Below, in pieces: positions 14,319 through 26,924 of a stretch of DNA of 64,000 bases. Numbering within the stretch: position 1 is the first letter of the stretch; every line of letters starts with the position of its first letter. A program made the translations under genes and the position numbers. The stretch lies in contig JAIWWG010000071.1 in NCBI GenBank assembly GCA_025435555.1, forward strand, positions 1-64,000, in the 5' to 3' direction. Source of the DNA: Chytriomyces cf. hyalinus JEL632 (Eukaryota > Chytridiomycota > Chytridiomycetes > Chytridiales > Chytriomycetaceae). The notes under the pieces are model-generated. The model saw only the letters and a list, made by a program, of their open reading frames with translations. It was not told the origin of the DNA and did not search any database.

Positions 14319-16605
14319 ATGGACGCACCGCCAAAAACAAGAATGAACGACGGAATCACACGCGCTGAGAGGCGGATTCTTGCGAGAGCAGGCATCGATG
14401 TTCTGTTGACGAACTCTGCGTTCAAGCAGGTGTGTTTTGCTCATGAACAATGCATGGAACTCATAAGACTCCAACTGGCAGCCGGACATCGTCGACAAGG
14501 CACCCATCTCTTCAGGCATTATGCAGCGGAAGGTCCATTTTGCCGATGATGCCATTCACCGGCATGATGCGCAGATTCCGCCCCTGCAGGAATTGACCCA
14601 GTCCGTGGAAACGATGCGGCGCATGGGCGGGAACAACCTCGAGCCTGGATTCATCCGCGATGAACTGACTCAGAATGACGATGACAACACGTAACTTGAT
14701 CCGATGCTTGTTCGTAACCACAGCAACCTCAAACTCGCAATTTTCTAACAGCGACAGTTACGACAAAGTCCGAAAAATCATTTTCGACCAGGCCATCCAG
14801 TACAACATTACTAAGCTGGAGCAGAAGAACGTCAACTTCACCGACATTGTCGACGTCAACGACCACCACGCGCTCGAGAACAGAGTGTCCGAAGACATTG
14901 CCGCGAGATTCGGAGAGGGAGACGCGTTCCGGCTGTTTATGCTGCTCGTTATTGTCGCAAACTCAGTCATGATTGGCCTTCAGACAAATTACACATGGGT
15001 ACGCAGTGCTGGCTGTGTTCTGGCTGCTTCTAAAGGCGTGTTTCCACAACTCATCAGGATGCGCAATACGGAGATGTGTTTTACATCCTGGACTTTTCGT
15101 TTCTGGCGATATACATCATGGAGATACTGTTTAAATGGTTTTACGGTAATTTTTTCCAAGAACTCTTTGACTTGTGCTTAACCACGCGTTTGTCAGGATT
15201 TACGCAATTTTGGAAATCTGGATGGAATTGGTTCGACTTGTTGATCGTCGCGCTTTCGCTCATTGGATCTTGTGGGATTCCTTTGCCTCGCAGTCACAAT
15301 GCCGCATCCTAACTTAGTGCGCAGATATTCCCATCTTTTCAAATGCCGGTATTCTTCGTCTTCTCCGCGTTCTGCGCGCATTTCGGACTCTGCGAAGTAT
15401 CACCATCTTGAATGGGCTTCAGGTGGTGGTTCAGACAATCCTGGACTCCATTCCGGGTGCGGAGCGCAGGGCGTTTGATGAACTGAAATTACTCACCTCA
15501 TCCACCCATCAAATTCATGTAAATGCCAGATATGCTCAACGTTACTTTGCTACTGTTGGTGATCATGTTTATATGGGCCGTGGTGGGAGTCACGCTCTTT
15601 AGTTCCGTTCTGCCAGACTACTTTGGGGATCTCGGTTCAAGTAAGACTCTTATCTGTGCTGTAATTCTCGAACAAGCATGAGGCTGATGCAAGAGTTTGC
15701 GACCGATGTTCCTTTTAAGCCATGTTTACGTTATTTGTGATGGCTACTCAGATCGGATGGCTGCACAGTTTCGACTATCTTGAGGTACGTTCAGGATACC
15801 AGCTGCTGGCATCTGAAACCTGACTCGCAACGCAACAGGAAAAGGGGCAATTCACGGCAGCGGCCATTTATTACACAAGCTTCATGATCGTTGGCGTCTT
15901 TATTTTTCTCAAGATTATCGTGGCTGTTGTCGTTTCAAACCTGGTATAACCTTCAATCTTGTTCGTTGCTTTGTCTGAATATTCAGCGTCTCACACTTTA
16001 CTCACTATCAAGGAAGATTCGTATGCAAATCGATCTCGAGAACAACTCAAAAGCAAGCGAGCTTTGAAATCTGCAAAAAACCTGACACAGGGTGACAACA
16101 TTCAGCTTTTATCTGTCCCAACCTTCTCTTAATCCAACATGCATATTCGAAGGCAAAAAAAAGTATCGACGATCCATACGGAACATGCCTCCCTCATTTG
16201 ATGCAGTTTGGAAAAGCCAGATTCCGTACGAAATTCCGGTAAACATTTTCGATGAAGTTCCAGTCCTTGCCAAAGTTTCTAAACGCGAACCACTCTAGGA
16301 CTTTGACAAGATATCAAAGACAAAGGTGGAGAACTACTTCCTGCTGCTGACAATCATTGAGGAAAATCTGCGCGAGTTCAATACGTTAAGATCAAAACTC
16401 CGTGATGTAAGTGATTCATCAGTATCACTTCTGATGCGCGAAGTTAATAAGTGAATGGATACAGATCCAGTTTGAGGTGCGGATGGCAAATAGTCGGCCG
16501 TCAGGAGAGTCCGAAGAAGACATTGTGGAGGATGAGGATGCGGCCAGGGAGAAGGAGGATGAAGGAGATGCTCTTTCGAGATGGATCAAGACGAAGGGCG
16601 AGTAA
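14319..16605 (+). CDS. CatSper-type voltage-gated cation channel alpha subunit (CatSper4/3-like)
   Basis: Single-domain six-helix channel, built from about eleven exons. The N-terminal ~140 residues are soluble. S1 is FRLFMLLVIVANSVMIGLQT; S2 is FYILDFSFLAIYIMEILFKW; S3 is WNWFDLLIVALSLIGS. S4 reads ILRLLRVLRAFRTLR with five regularly spaced arginines. S5 is NVTLLLLLVIMFIWAVVGVT; the pore loop is TLFVMATQIGW; S6 is FMIVGVFIFLKIIVAVVVSN. After S6 come VWKSQIPYEIP and DFDKISKTKVENYFLLL plus an acidic tail ending RWIKTKGE, a CatSper-like C-terminus. CatSper channels carry flagellar Ca2+ currents in sperm and some flagellated protists and fungi. The usual pore Asp of TxDxW is Ile here (codon 15752-15754). 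The gene is divergent from CFAP54. CatSper assignment is by overall similarity to CatSper3/4; an unrelated single-domain Cav/Nav-like channel is less likely. Confidence 0.8.
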
Positions 16606-16838
16606 CGCTCGAGGTGAGGATCCGAAGTATGCAAATAAACAACTGGGAAGTCTTTTCTGTCATTCAAGTGAAAAAAAACGAAGAAATTGTGAGTGTGAGC
16701 GCACCATACCAAGAGTCAGTCCATCGATACGGCAAGAAGCCGATACTTCGAATGCATCCTCGAATGCAGCTGCGAACCTGTCTTCCCGTACAATTCCTGT
16801 GAGCGTTGCTAACCTGAGCGTACTCACTCTATCAGACA

Positions 16839-18565
16839 ATGTCCTACGACGATCAGGTCTTTGCAAAGCGTCTGCCGCCCCGCCCCAACAAGGAGAGACA
16901 CCATGAGGTAAGCTTCCGGGAGTAGTCTGGGTGCTGTGGATGGACAGGGATGCTCACTCTCGAATACTCGTTTCGAAACAACTTGCCAATGACAAAAAGG
17001 AACTTGACGAAATCAAGGCAAACATTGATATCCTTCAAAAGAAGATGGTGAGTTTCTGTTGTCTCTTGGGTCGCTGCTGTTGGCAATTTTTTGATGACGC
17101 TCCCCCAATTTATACATTTTCAGGCCTCCCTCCAGCAATCCATCAACGGCACCGAAAACATCAAGGGAAACTACGATGGCAAAATCAAGGAGCTGCGGGC
17201 TCAGTTGGACACCCTCTCCGCAGAACGCAAGGAGGTGAACGAAGCTCGTAACAAAAAGATGGAGCTCATCAAATCCCTGTCTGCTGGAATCAAGAAGAAG
17301 GTTTCATCTTTGATGCCTACTTACTGATGTTGTTCTTTCTTTTTTATCCTTCATTCTTTTTATGCAGAGCGACGATGCCAAGAGCGCCAAAGACAGTGCT
17401 AAAACCGCCGGTGACATTGAATCCAAGATTATGTGAGCAACGCACTGTTAATGCCCGACACAAGTCATCGTTATTGAACAGCAACCTTCTTTATTTCTAA
17501 AGTAACAACGAACGTCAAATCGCTTCTGGAACTCTGTCCATGCAGGAAGAGAAGCGTTTAGTCGCCGAAATCTCAACCCTCAAGAAGCAGCGCAAAACCA
17601 TCGAATCTGCTCAGCCAGGCACCAGCGCCTCAACCGTTGAAGCCGACAAAGCCCAAATTGACGCTTTGAAAGCTGAACTCGATGTCCTCAAGCCACGCAA
17701 AGATGAAATCAATCTCAAGTTTGATGCTGTCAAGGCCGAACTTACAACTGTGGATGGTGGAAAGAAAAAAGACTTGGACTCATTCTCTGCGCTCTTGAAC
17801 CAGAAAAAGACCTTGAAGGCAGAAATCGATGCCCTGTACAAATCTCAGCAAGCCTTGCGCGATGACTTCAGGAAGCGTAACGATGACTGGTTCGCTGCAA
17901 CTCGTGCTGAGCGTGAACGTCGGGACCAGGAGTTCAAAGACCAGAAAAAGCGGGAGCAGTCTGAGCGATTGCAAAAGGCAGCTCAGCAAAAGTTGGAAGA
18001 GGCCGATGTGCCTGCATTCACGGAGGAGATTGCCAACTGCAACACTTTGATCTCGTTCCTTTCCCAGTTTTCGGCAACTGGAAAGGGTGTTGCTGTTGCG
18101 GCAACTGCTGGCGCGGCGGTCACTTCTGCTTTCGCTGCTACCAACATTCGTAAAGTTGAGGACGCTTTGCCTCAAGGAGCTGTTGCTCTGAAAAAGAAGG
18201 ACGATCGTGAGGAAGAATTCTTCATGGGAGGTGGAAAGAAAGGAAAGGGAGCCAAGAAGGGAGCAGCAGCAGCTTCATCTTCGGCCGCCGCCCCATCTGT
18301 CAAGCAGTTCAAGGTTGACCTGGAATCATTGGCCTTGTTTGGTAAATTGAAGCTTGATATTCCAACTTCCGCCAGTGTGGATGCGTCCATCGACGCCCTT
18401 GAGGCCAAAAAGGAGCATTTCCTGGCTGAACAGGCTGCCCAGACTCTTAAGAACAAGGCAGCTGCTCAGGCAGAGGTTGAGCGTCTTCAAAAGCTGGCGG
18501 AGGAGAGTGGTGACTTTGAGGCCGCTGCTGCTGAATTAGAAGGCGAAGTTGTCGCTGAGGAATGA
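16839..18565 (+). CDS. BFR1: BFR1-like coiled-coil mRNP/nuclear segregation protein
   Basis: Homologue of yeast Bfr1, a polysome- and ER-associated mRNP protein. The start is the ATG at 16839 (MSYDDQVFAKRLPPRP). Short exons follow at 17015-17046, 17125-17300, 17367-17432 and 17503-18565; the join IM/NNERQIASGTLSMQEEKR links the last two. The protein is almost entirely charged coiled coil (KKQRKTIESAQ, AELDVLKPRKDEIN, KSQQALRDDFRKRNDDWF). In the family this is followed by a conserved segment around EIANCNTLISFLSQF, also seen here. A Lys/Gly/Ala-rich stretch (GGGKKGKGAKKGAAAA) precedes the C-terminal region. It lies 233 bp downstream of the CatSper-like gene, on the same strand. Five introns in the first third contrast with one long final exon. 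Confidence 0.85.
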
Positions 18566-19168
18566 ATCGATTTTCAGGGACACTGAATTTACGTTATTTT
18601 TTGCTCTGCCAACCACACAAATTTCGGTGTACTGTTTTTCCTTGACTGGGGATTTTCTGGGGAGTGGGAAGGGGCGTATGGCTTTATTTGAAGTCAGTGA
18701 AATAAGATGAATCTGATTGATCAAGATTGAATGTGTGTTGTCGAACCAGCATCAGTAGCCCCATCCAGGTCGTTCATGTGGGTCCAACAGTCTGACTCTT
18801 GGACGGATACCTTCACTCATCCCAACGTCTTTCAACGAGAGTACCAGCTTTATTACTGCATTTTACAACAATCAAAAACGCAACGCCACAGATGTAGAAG
18901 TCATTAAACATGGGGAAAATGAGGTGGTAGCCAAGATGGCGCCAGCGATGCCGACGCGAAGTGAAACCAAAATGGGGAAACGAGACAGAGTAGGGAAACG
19001 ATAAAAGAAAAAAAAGGACGTGAAAAACGGGCGTTGGTTGGTTTTGAACGAAAAAAAAAAATATTGACGGAAAAACTTTGGAACACAAAACAAAGTGCAT
19101 ACATAAACTTTGAACAGTCATTCTCTCATCGAAAATCGGGTTTCTTTTTTTCGTGCATCTGCTGCGTC
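18566..19168. other. Convergent intergenic region BFR1/PUF
   Basis: About 600 bp between the BFR1 stop and the PUF C-terminus. It holds 3' untranslated sequence of both genes and an A-rich/T-rich stretch around 18990-19070. No gene, RNA or repeat was recognised; the short open frames here are low-complexity Phe/Ser runs. Confidence 0.6.
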
Positions 19169-22100
19169 TCACAGCCAGTCTTCTTGATACATATGTTGAT
19201 GATTTCCAGTGTACATGTTGTTGCCGTCTACGCCCATTCCATAACCCAGCCCGGCTGATTGCCCACTCATTTGAAGCATTCTTTCAACCTCTGAAGTTTT
19301 GTTTTCGATATTTTTCATTGTTAGTGCTGATGAGATGGAGTGAATAACATCAAAACTCAACTGGTGATCAAGTGCTTTCCATAAGTGTACTTCTTCAACG
19401 ACTGCAGGTGCGGCTTAATCTTCATGATAAGAATCTCCTTTTGATCGCCATCCACCACATCCAGCATCTTTTGTACAACATACTGATAGGCGGATACGCC
19501 ACTTAGAATAAAACGCAGTGGCAACGAAATATCAGAAAGCTCACATTAGCAAACTGATCTTTCATCATCGCAACAAGCGCAGAGGTGCCATCCTGCCGGA
19601 CGGCAATGACTTCCTCAATAAGCATCTGCCGGTCCAGCTTGCTGCCAAATGCGACACACTTTTCTACAACATTGGAGGCAAACTTGTGTTTACTCATTTG
19701 CAGTACTTGGCCGCGCACTTTGCTCGTAATGAGTGCCTTGTCGCCTGGTTTTCCACGCTCTAATACGTGCTGAATTACACTGTAAAGAGATAGATGTGTG
19801 AGTTGATGATCAGTTAAGCTCATGAACCAGGAATCCAAAATAAATGGACGCACTAGTTTCCATACTGATCCTGAATCAAGTTAATAGTGTATCGATGAAG
19901 TTCCTCAATAAGGGGCTGGACCGAGAAGGCAATTTAGCAAAACAGAAATCCGCAGAAAGAAAAAAGGAACTCACAGCGTAAGCAGTCAATTGAGGCCCAC
20001 TCTCGTCGCCACAATGCTCAAAAATCCTTTGGATCACCCTGCACCCATACGGATGCGTAGCAAGCGCGTACACCTGCCCGTGAAATGCCTCGATAATAAA
20101 CTGGATATGCTCGCCTTGAATTCGTTCAAGAGCTTTTTGAATCACGTGGTTTCCATTCTGGTCTTTGACGCACTTGAGTACGTTGCCGTCCAGTTCGAGA
20201 ATAAGGGATGCCTGCTGGTTTGGGAGGACATGCTCGAGTGCCTGGGAGAGGGTAAAACAAATAAGTTGATGCAGAATAAAAAGAAGTGACAACCAACCTT
20301 TTGCACCACACGGCATCCATACATTTGCAGACTAAGTGCAAGAACATGGCCTTCCATTTGCGAGGCAAGGAGTTGTTTTTGCGCCTGATTCCCATATTCA
20401 AAAAACTTTTGAATGACATAGTTTCCAAAAACATCCGTCATGAGTTGCAATGCACACGGCAGAATCTCGTCAAAGACAAGTTGCTTTTCATCAGCCGAAC
20501 AGGTTTCCAGCTTTTGCTGAATAAAACGAGATCCATGTTGATCACCGCTGAATTCCACAATGTGGTTCACAATATCCTGATTGAGCCCGAATGAATATGC
20601 AACACGTCAGCTAAGAAGCAGGATTGGATCGATAGGACGTACCCGAAGTTCAAACTTGCGATTCTTGTTGTTTCTAAACTCCTCCAGCAGAGGGCTGCGA
20701 ATGGGTTGTCCAGCATCACTTCCGTAGTCTGCAGGTGACCGCTTGCCACTTTGCCCATGCATCCCTATTCCGCCTCCCATACCAGGACCCAGCATCTCTC
20801 TCCGCATTGCTTGATCGCGCAAAAGCATTTGATGCTGCTGCGCCGAGGAAATCAGAGGCTGCTGATGTTGATTTTGCCCCAAAAACATTTTCTTGGCGTG
20901 TTGGATATGCTGCGGCTCCCTCTGCATATACTCTTGTTGCTGTCGGTTATCCAGCATTCGGCGTTGTCCACCGCCAAGAGCACTCCCACCGTACTGCGTG
21001 TTGCGCTTCACCATTTCAGCTTGCTGAGCGAAATGTTCAAGATTGTATCCAGCAGAGTGAGGCCGGAGTGGGGCATTAATTCCGCTATCCCACAAGTCTT
21101 GAATGTCAACATTGAAATGGTTAGCAGCTACAGGGTTGCTGAAATTGATTTTATAACAAACCTTTTTGCTGGAAAGCATATTCATCCATTCCCGGTTTCA
21201 CTGGCTTCGGCGAGAAGTTCCCACCGACGCCACCATATCGTGCACCGGTCGCAGAAAATCCTGAACTCCCACGCTCATAGTTTGGCTGTTGGGCATGAAC
21301 ACGATCCCCACTTTGCCCAGATCCAGGACTTCGCATCCCGACAGAGCTATGTGGCCTTACTCCAAATCCGCCATATTCATCCTCTGTCAGACTCATTCCA
21401 CGCATTTGCATCATCAAATCGTGAGACGCATGTCCACCCGTACTAGCACGTAACCCAGAATTCGAACCGCCGTAATTATCGTTCAACCCTTGTATAGTCT
21501 GCTGATAATGCGCGTAGCTCAATTGGACAGGAGGCGTGCTGGCACTGCGTGCCGGTAAACTATTTCCAGCCATACTACGATGGCCATCACCTCTGTAGTT
21601 TCCCTGAACACCCATTTCATCTCGTGCGTCATTTAAAATGGCAGCAACTCGCGAAACGTGCACATCATTTGGCAACGGCTCGTCTTCAAACAAGAGCTTT
21701 CCTCCGCGTTGCTGCTGCTGATTGGTCATGTGCTGCTGCTGCTGTTGCTGTTGCTGATGTTGGGCAAGAAGTCTTTCTTCAAGCGACGATTGAGGGGAAT
21801 TTCCATTGTTCTGATTTCGCAAGGCAAAGCCAGGTGACGGAGTCCTTGTAATAAAGTCTTCATGGCCGGGCATTTGTTGCGCTCTTCGTCGAGCGTCAAG
21901 AGCATCAATCACTGAACTAGGACGAGCTGAGGAGTTTGGACCTCCCCAAGTGGATCCGCTGTGCGTTCTACCTTCTGAAAGGTTGAGGGCACCAAGTTGA
22001 TTGCTCATGTGCATAGGTTCACTGAATAGGTCATTGGTTGGGCCGGAACTGTGGCGGTGATTGTGAACCGCCGTCTGATCATAGCGCCGGGAGGGCTCGT

Positions 22101-22908
22101 AGTGAGAAGGTCCGACGCCGTCGTAGACACTTCCTCCACCAGATCGATTGTTACTCTGGAATAAGAGTGCATGGGTTTAGCATTACATTCACTTGGGCAG
22201 TCAAGGTTTGAAATACACAAAAAATAAGATCGCCAATTTCAATGTGTCTGCAAAAGTTGCCAAGAAGAGAAAAACTGCACCTCATAATCGCCATAATCTT
22301 CAACGTTTGAAGAAGCTGCCCCGAAACTATTGAATTTTTCCAGAGGCGCTGGCATCATATTGTGTTGATTCTTCGACGAGGAGCCAGGCGGAGACCACAG
22401 CCACGACTGGCCCGGGGAGTAGACAGGGGGTGGGATACGAGGATCGAGACGCGATTGGGAATAGTAGTAGGCAGCGTACTCTGCGTCCGTCCATTGGTCG
22501 CCGTCTTGGTCAAAGTTCTGGTGTGAGAAATGAAGTCAGCTTACTGAAAGAGATGATGGCCTAAAAACTATCTTCAAATACCTCTGCGATATTACTGCCT
22601 CCGGACTGGGCCATGTTCATCATCTGAGTCGGTGGTGCGCTGGTTGAACGCGCAATAGAACCTGGACCAGCAACGTCCGACGGATCCCATTCAAGACGCG
22701 AGCGAAGAAAAGCGGCGAGCTAAGATAGTTGAGTGTTTGGGTGAGTTAAGGAGAGTCAGTGATGTTGACAGTGCTGATGTGGTAAGGCACTGACCTGGCC
22801 CTGGGGTACCGGTGCCTGGCCAGTTGCACGTGGCTGCTGCATGGGCGGCTTGTGGTGTGGTTGTGTATGTGTTTGCGGGTATACGGTGCTGTCAGTGACG
22901 TGGTCCAT
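19169..22908 (-). CDS. Pumilio/Puf3-family RNA-binding protein with eight PUF repeats
   Basis: Post-transcriptional repressor that binds 3'UTR elements. The N-terminal exons (22908-22793, about 22720-22580, 22520-22280, 22220-21150) encode [24 protein letters not shown] and [19 protein letters not shown], motifs of fungal Puf3-type N-termini. Then comes a Gln/His-rich linker with a Q7 run (about 21740). The PUF domain spans 20690-19363. Repeat core motifs in order are SRFIQ, NYVIQ, CRVVQ, NHVIQ, CRVIQ, NYVIQ, SNVVE and NYVVQ. These are the same base-contact residues as human PUM1 repeats 1-8, so the established code predicts UGUANAUA. A final 71-nt intron (19291-19361) adds KVERMLQ and a tail to ...YGKHLIT. 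The start could be 22908 or the downstream ATG at 22842. Confidence 0.9.
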
Positions 22909-23283
22909 CGTAAGGTGGGAACCTTTGTGTCTCGTTCTTTGTCTGACGTGCAGAAGGAGAAAAATTGTCTAATTGGACGCTCGCAACTTATTGAGCGAAT
23001 CAGCGACACCAGCGACACCGTCGCCAGAGTAAGACCCGGCGCCAGCGCAGCGGAAGGGAATGTTGTTGCGCGGTGGTTGATTTAGTCTTGCGTTTGATTC
23101 GGGCGAACTCAGCCTGGTGTTCGTTCCCTCGTCGTATGCGCCAGATGAGCGAGGTCACTGCGCTACTTCCCACCTTTTTAATTTGTTTCACCGGCCCCAT
23201 TCGATTTTATCCGTTGTGCATCTGATGACCTGTTGTTCATTTTACTGAGATCGTCCGAAAATGACACGGTGACAAGTTTCATT
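22909..23283. other. Intergenic region upstream of the PUF gene
   Basis: 375 bp between the PUF start and the stop of the SOG2-like gene, which transcribes in the same direction toward it. It should hold the PUF promoter and the SOG2 3' end. No conserved element was recognised. Confidence 0.5.
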
Positions 23284-25288
23284 TCACTTCTCCGATGATT
23301 GCAAAAGCAGCATTGCCATGTTCCGAGATGCCATACCGGCATCTTTCAAAGATTTTTTCAGTCCATTCATGTCCGGCAATGGCTTGACTGCAACCACTGC
23401 ATCGGCAATGACCTTTTGAAGAAAACTGATCAGCTTCTTCAGACGCAGCAAAAAATCTAACATGGTCACCTGAACATAATGCACAGCATCCTCTCCAAAC
23501 GCCTGAAACAAAGCAAAGTCAGAGCTACTGGCTCCAGATATTCGATTCCGATGTTTTGAAAAAGCAACATGCGATTTTTCAAGTTTGGCCAAATGGCCAT
23601 TCAGAGAAGGCATAGTCTCCACAGCATGCTTAAATGCATTCAGTGCCAGCATCCCTGTTTCAACTACAAGATCTGCCAGCCTGATCGCTTCTTTTCTGTT
23701 TTTGAAACGCCAGTCCCCATTCACGCTGTTCCCATTCATTCCAGCGTATCCATCCAAATCTTCCCCTTTACTCACACCTGTAACGCTACTTTCCCCAATT
23801 TTTTCAACTGCGTCAAAGATTTCCATCTGCGCCGTGTACAGCTCTCCAACAACGCTTCTTGCAACCCTCACATCCATGGGTTTACTTGTCTCTTCACCGT
23901 GATTCCGCCCGACCAACCCAGAACAAGCTTCCATAGCACTTCGAGCCGCATCCACAATGTCTAAAACAGCTTGGCGTCGCCGGACATGGACTAAGCTTGA
24001 CTCCACATTTCCACTACTCTGTGAGGCAGCGTTTTCAAACATGGTCACGCCGCGTATCATTTGTATAGCCAGAAATTCAATGCGCTGCGACAGTAGAAGA
24101 TGTTCGTTGGTTTCATTAAATTGCTCATTGGCGATTAATGCTCGATGAATACGTGTTGCTGAATTGTACAATGTGAGGCATGCTTGAAGAACTGATTTTA
24201 AAGAAGATGGCGTTTCGGTCGCGACTGAATTTCGAGTGTTGTTTGAGATGTTGGACGAGTGAGAGTCCAAGTGCCTTTCGACAATTTCGACGCACCGAAG
24301 AGGATCAGGTGTTGATGTACCACCGTTGACACCGAACACCAACGGATCCTGAGGAGATGAGGGAACGAATGAACTTTTGTTGATTTTCGTTGAGCTTTCA
24401 TTTCTTGGTCCTGGGCACGTTTTTTTTTTTTGGTTTACCTGGGCAAATCCGTAGTCTTCAAAAATTGCTTCAAATCCTGTAAGTTAGAATCCACTGCGGC
24501 TGCCATGATTTCCGCGGGCGGCCATTGAAGTGGGTTCCCATCTAAACTTGACAGTTCAACATAATGTCTTTGAGGGGAAAAAAAGATTAGACAAAACGCA
24601 CCAAATTTGAACACTTCCAGTTGAACAAAATCTCCAAAGTACGGCGGTATATAAGTGATTCGGTTTTTTGCGATGGAAAATACTTTGAGCGTTGCGCACA
24701 GGTTTCCCAGTGAATTGTAAGGAAGCGCTTTTCTGCGACGGTTTAAAAAGGTCGATAAGAACGCGGAGTGTTTGGCGAATACATTGAGCAAAGGTCGCTC
24801 GAATCGAAAACAAACGCGACACATACATCTTGTTTCTTGACAAGTCTGGTACAGTTACAAAAGAGAAAGTCTTCATATGTCAGTGAAGCTAGAATGTGGA
24901 ATCGTTTCAAGTGTGTGTACCCAGAATTTCGAGTGTCTTGAATGCGCAAAGAACAGATGGAAACTCTTTAAACTGGTTCGCCTTTAAATTCAGATATCTG
25001 CGACAGTGAGGCCGAGGACATCATTTTCGCATGCGTGCGTTATTGGGACGTTCGTCATGGCACTGACCTGAGGAGCGTCAGGCTGGGTGCCAGGGAGGCG
25101 GGAAGGGACGCCAGTTTGTTTTCGGCGAGAGATAAAGTCACAACACAGTCCCATCGAATTGAATTGGACAGCTGAGATGCTCGCAGAGAAAGGGCCGTCA
25201 ATTGACGTGACGACAAGTCGACCTGCGAGTTTGTGTTGGTGACTGGCTTCATAAATATATTTTTTACGCCTTGAGTCATGCGTTGCAT
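23284..25288 (-). CDS. SOG2: Leucine-rich repeat protein, SOG2-like (RAM/MOR network)
   Basis: Probable LRR scaffold of the fungal RAM kinase pathway (morphogenesis, cell separation). The N-terminal exons encode LRRs: VVTLSLAENKLASLPASLA, YLNLKANQFKEFPSVL, LSRNKM, LKVFSIAKNRITYIPPYFG and DGNPLQWPPAEIM. The last matches the capping unit seen in LRR proteins of this class. The long last exon (24342-23284) is a ~350-residue helical region without LRRs. Its position and length fit the Sog2 C-terminal domain, but I recognise that domain only by context. Start ATG 25288 lies 9 nt after the HFI1 stop codon; 25279 is an alternative. An unrelated LRR protein with a helical C-terminus cannot be excluded. 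Confidence 0.6.
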
Positions 25289-25297
25289 TTGTTTTTA

Positions 25298-26767
25298 TTA
25301 CACCACCGACTGAAGCATCTCGAGAATATCCACTGCTCCTGGACACCGCTTTATCAATATTGGCGTGATCTCCGTGCTCAGCATTAAATCATCTGAAACT
25401 AAAACACCACTGCTGCATGAAACACCAGGCATGCGGCCAGCTGACCCGTTTGAGTCCAAGAACCCTTCCACCCCATTCGGAATTGACACGCAGCCATTTC
25501 CTCCATGCTCTGCTCCTGCAGTCGTTTTGGGCGTGTTGCAGGCGGCAGGAGTATTTGGAGCCGTGGGAGTTGCAAACCCAGATGCATACCGTGCGTTCGG
25601 TTCTTGATTGGCCGTTGTACGCACCCGCTCATGCACGGATGAAAGAATGTCCTTCAGGTACGTCTGGAAATGAAAAGCCTTGAGCTTTCGCGACATGAAC
25701 ACCTTTTTTTCTTCAATGAAGATGCTCACCGCCAGCGCTTGTTCCATGTAAATCACCGACTCTATATCAATGTCGATTCCGTTCAAAGCTCCAATCACTT
25801 GCATACGCGACCGCAGTGCATCTAGAGATGGAAGCGATGCAGATTGGCGACATGTCTGCAACGTTAGCAGCCGAGCTTGAATTTCTGTGTTTGCGAAAGC
25901 CACATGTTGAGGAAATGGACGCAGGAAAAAACAACAGTCGGGATAGCGCAAACCTGGAGTCAGTGTTTCTGGTATCTCGAGCATTTCATCGTGCATGAAT
26001 CGCCGCGGTGGTTGCACTTCGGGTTTTTTTGAACGATCCTGCTTGACAGTCCGTAGTTAGAAAAAGGAACTAATCCAGATTAAACATTCGCCGATATTAA
26101 CCTTGACAGCTAGAATAGTTGAGCGAGTCATGTCGTCCAATGCCTGTGCGGTAAGCAAACGGGAAGGTTTTTTGTAAGGGGCAGGACGAGGTTTTTTCGC
26201 ATCTGCTGAGGGAGTGGTGGTGGATGTATTGGCATTCGCAGATTGATGTACTGCTGAGGAAGAGGAGTTGGCTCGGTATGCAGAGTTTTGGTCGTGTTGA
26301 GAGTTTGCGTTCGGAGAGAAAGAAGCAAGTGAGATGGGGACACTGGGAGCAAAGGCACGTGGGACGCTTGCTGGCGGAGTATAAGTGCCTGACGGTGTGA
26401 AGCCAGCATGTACAGTGCGGGAGGGTGATGATGGGTGCGGGTTTGTCGATGCTTTGAGGATGGCGAGAATGAGCTGGTTATGCAGAGCTAGAGAAGGCAG
26501 TTAGATCAACACGGCGCAAAAACAACGACAGCGAAGAATGAGACGAGAAGAAAGAAAGAAGAGAATAAAGAAGTTAAATAGCGCACTCTGCTCGTGTTTT
26601 GTCACCAGAATCGTGCGAGTCTCTTGAGCAAACAAAGCAGCACCGACTTTCCCAGTGACCACGCCCTGCAGCAGTCGCCAGTATCGCGGCGCACGCTCAG
26701 CGCCGAGTGCATCCGCAAGCTGGGTCTTGAGTGTGAGTGTCGCGCTTTGCGTTGTCGTTGTTTGCAT
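25298..26767 (-). CDS. HFI1: SAGA subunit Hfi1/Ada1 (TADA1)
   Basis: Core structural subunit of the SAGA histone-acetyltransferase coactivator (SAGA-Tad1 family). Exon 1 (ATG 26767) gives LKTQLADALGAERAPRYW and LLQGVVTGKVG, the conserved N-terminal block of the family. Exon 2 begins with LHNQLILAILKAS and continues with a Ser/Thr/Pro-rich linker. After an intron near 26046-26108, exon 3 carries KPEVQPPRRFMHDEM. It then reads LPSLDALRSRMQVIG, the position of the H2A-like histone-fold region that pairs with Taf12, and ends ILEMLQSVV. The gene is immediately upstream of, and codirectional with, the SOG2-like gene. Identification rests on motif order and length. Confidence 0.8.
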
Positions 26768-26924
26768 TCTGATCACGTGACTTGCTTTATTTACGCTGAT
26801 CTTCCTTATTTATCACGAATTTGATAGGTCTTTTATTTGGCTGGATGGTCGATTACTGGTTTGTTTGTTTTCTCTGCTGGGTATACAGAGTCCCTTCTGC
26901 TGCGTTCTACTTGAGGCATGGGCC

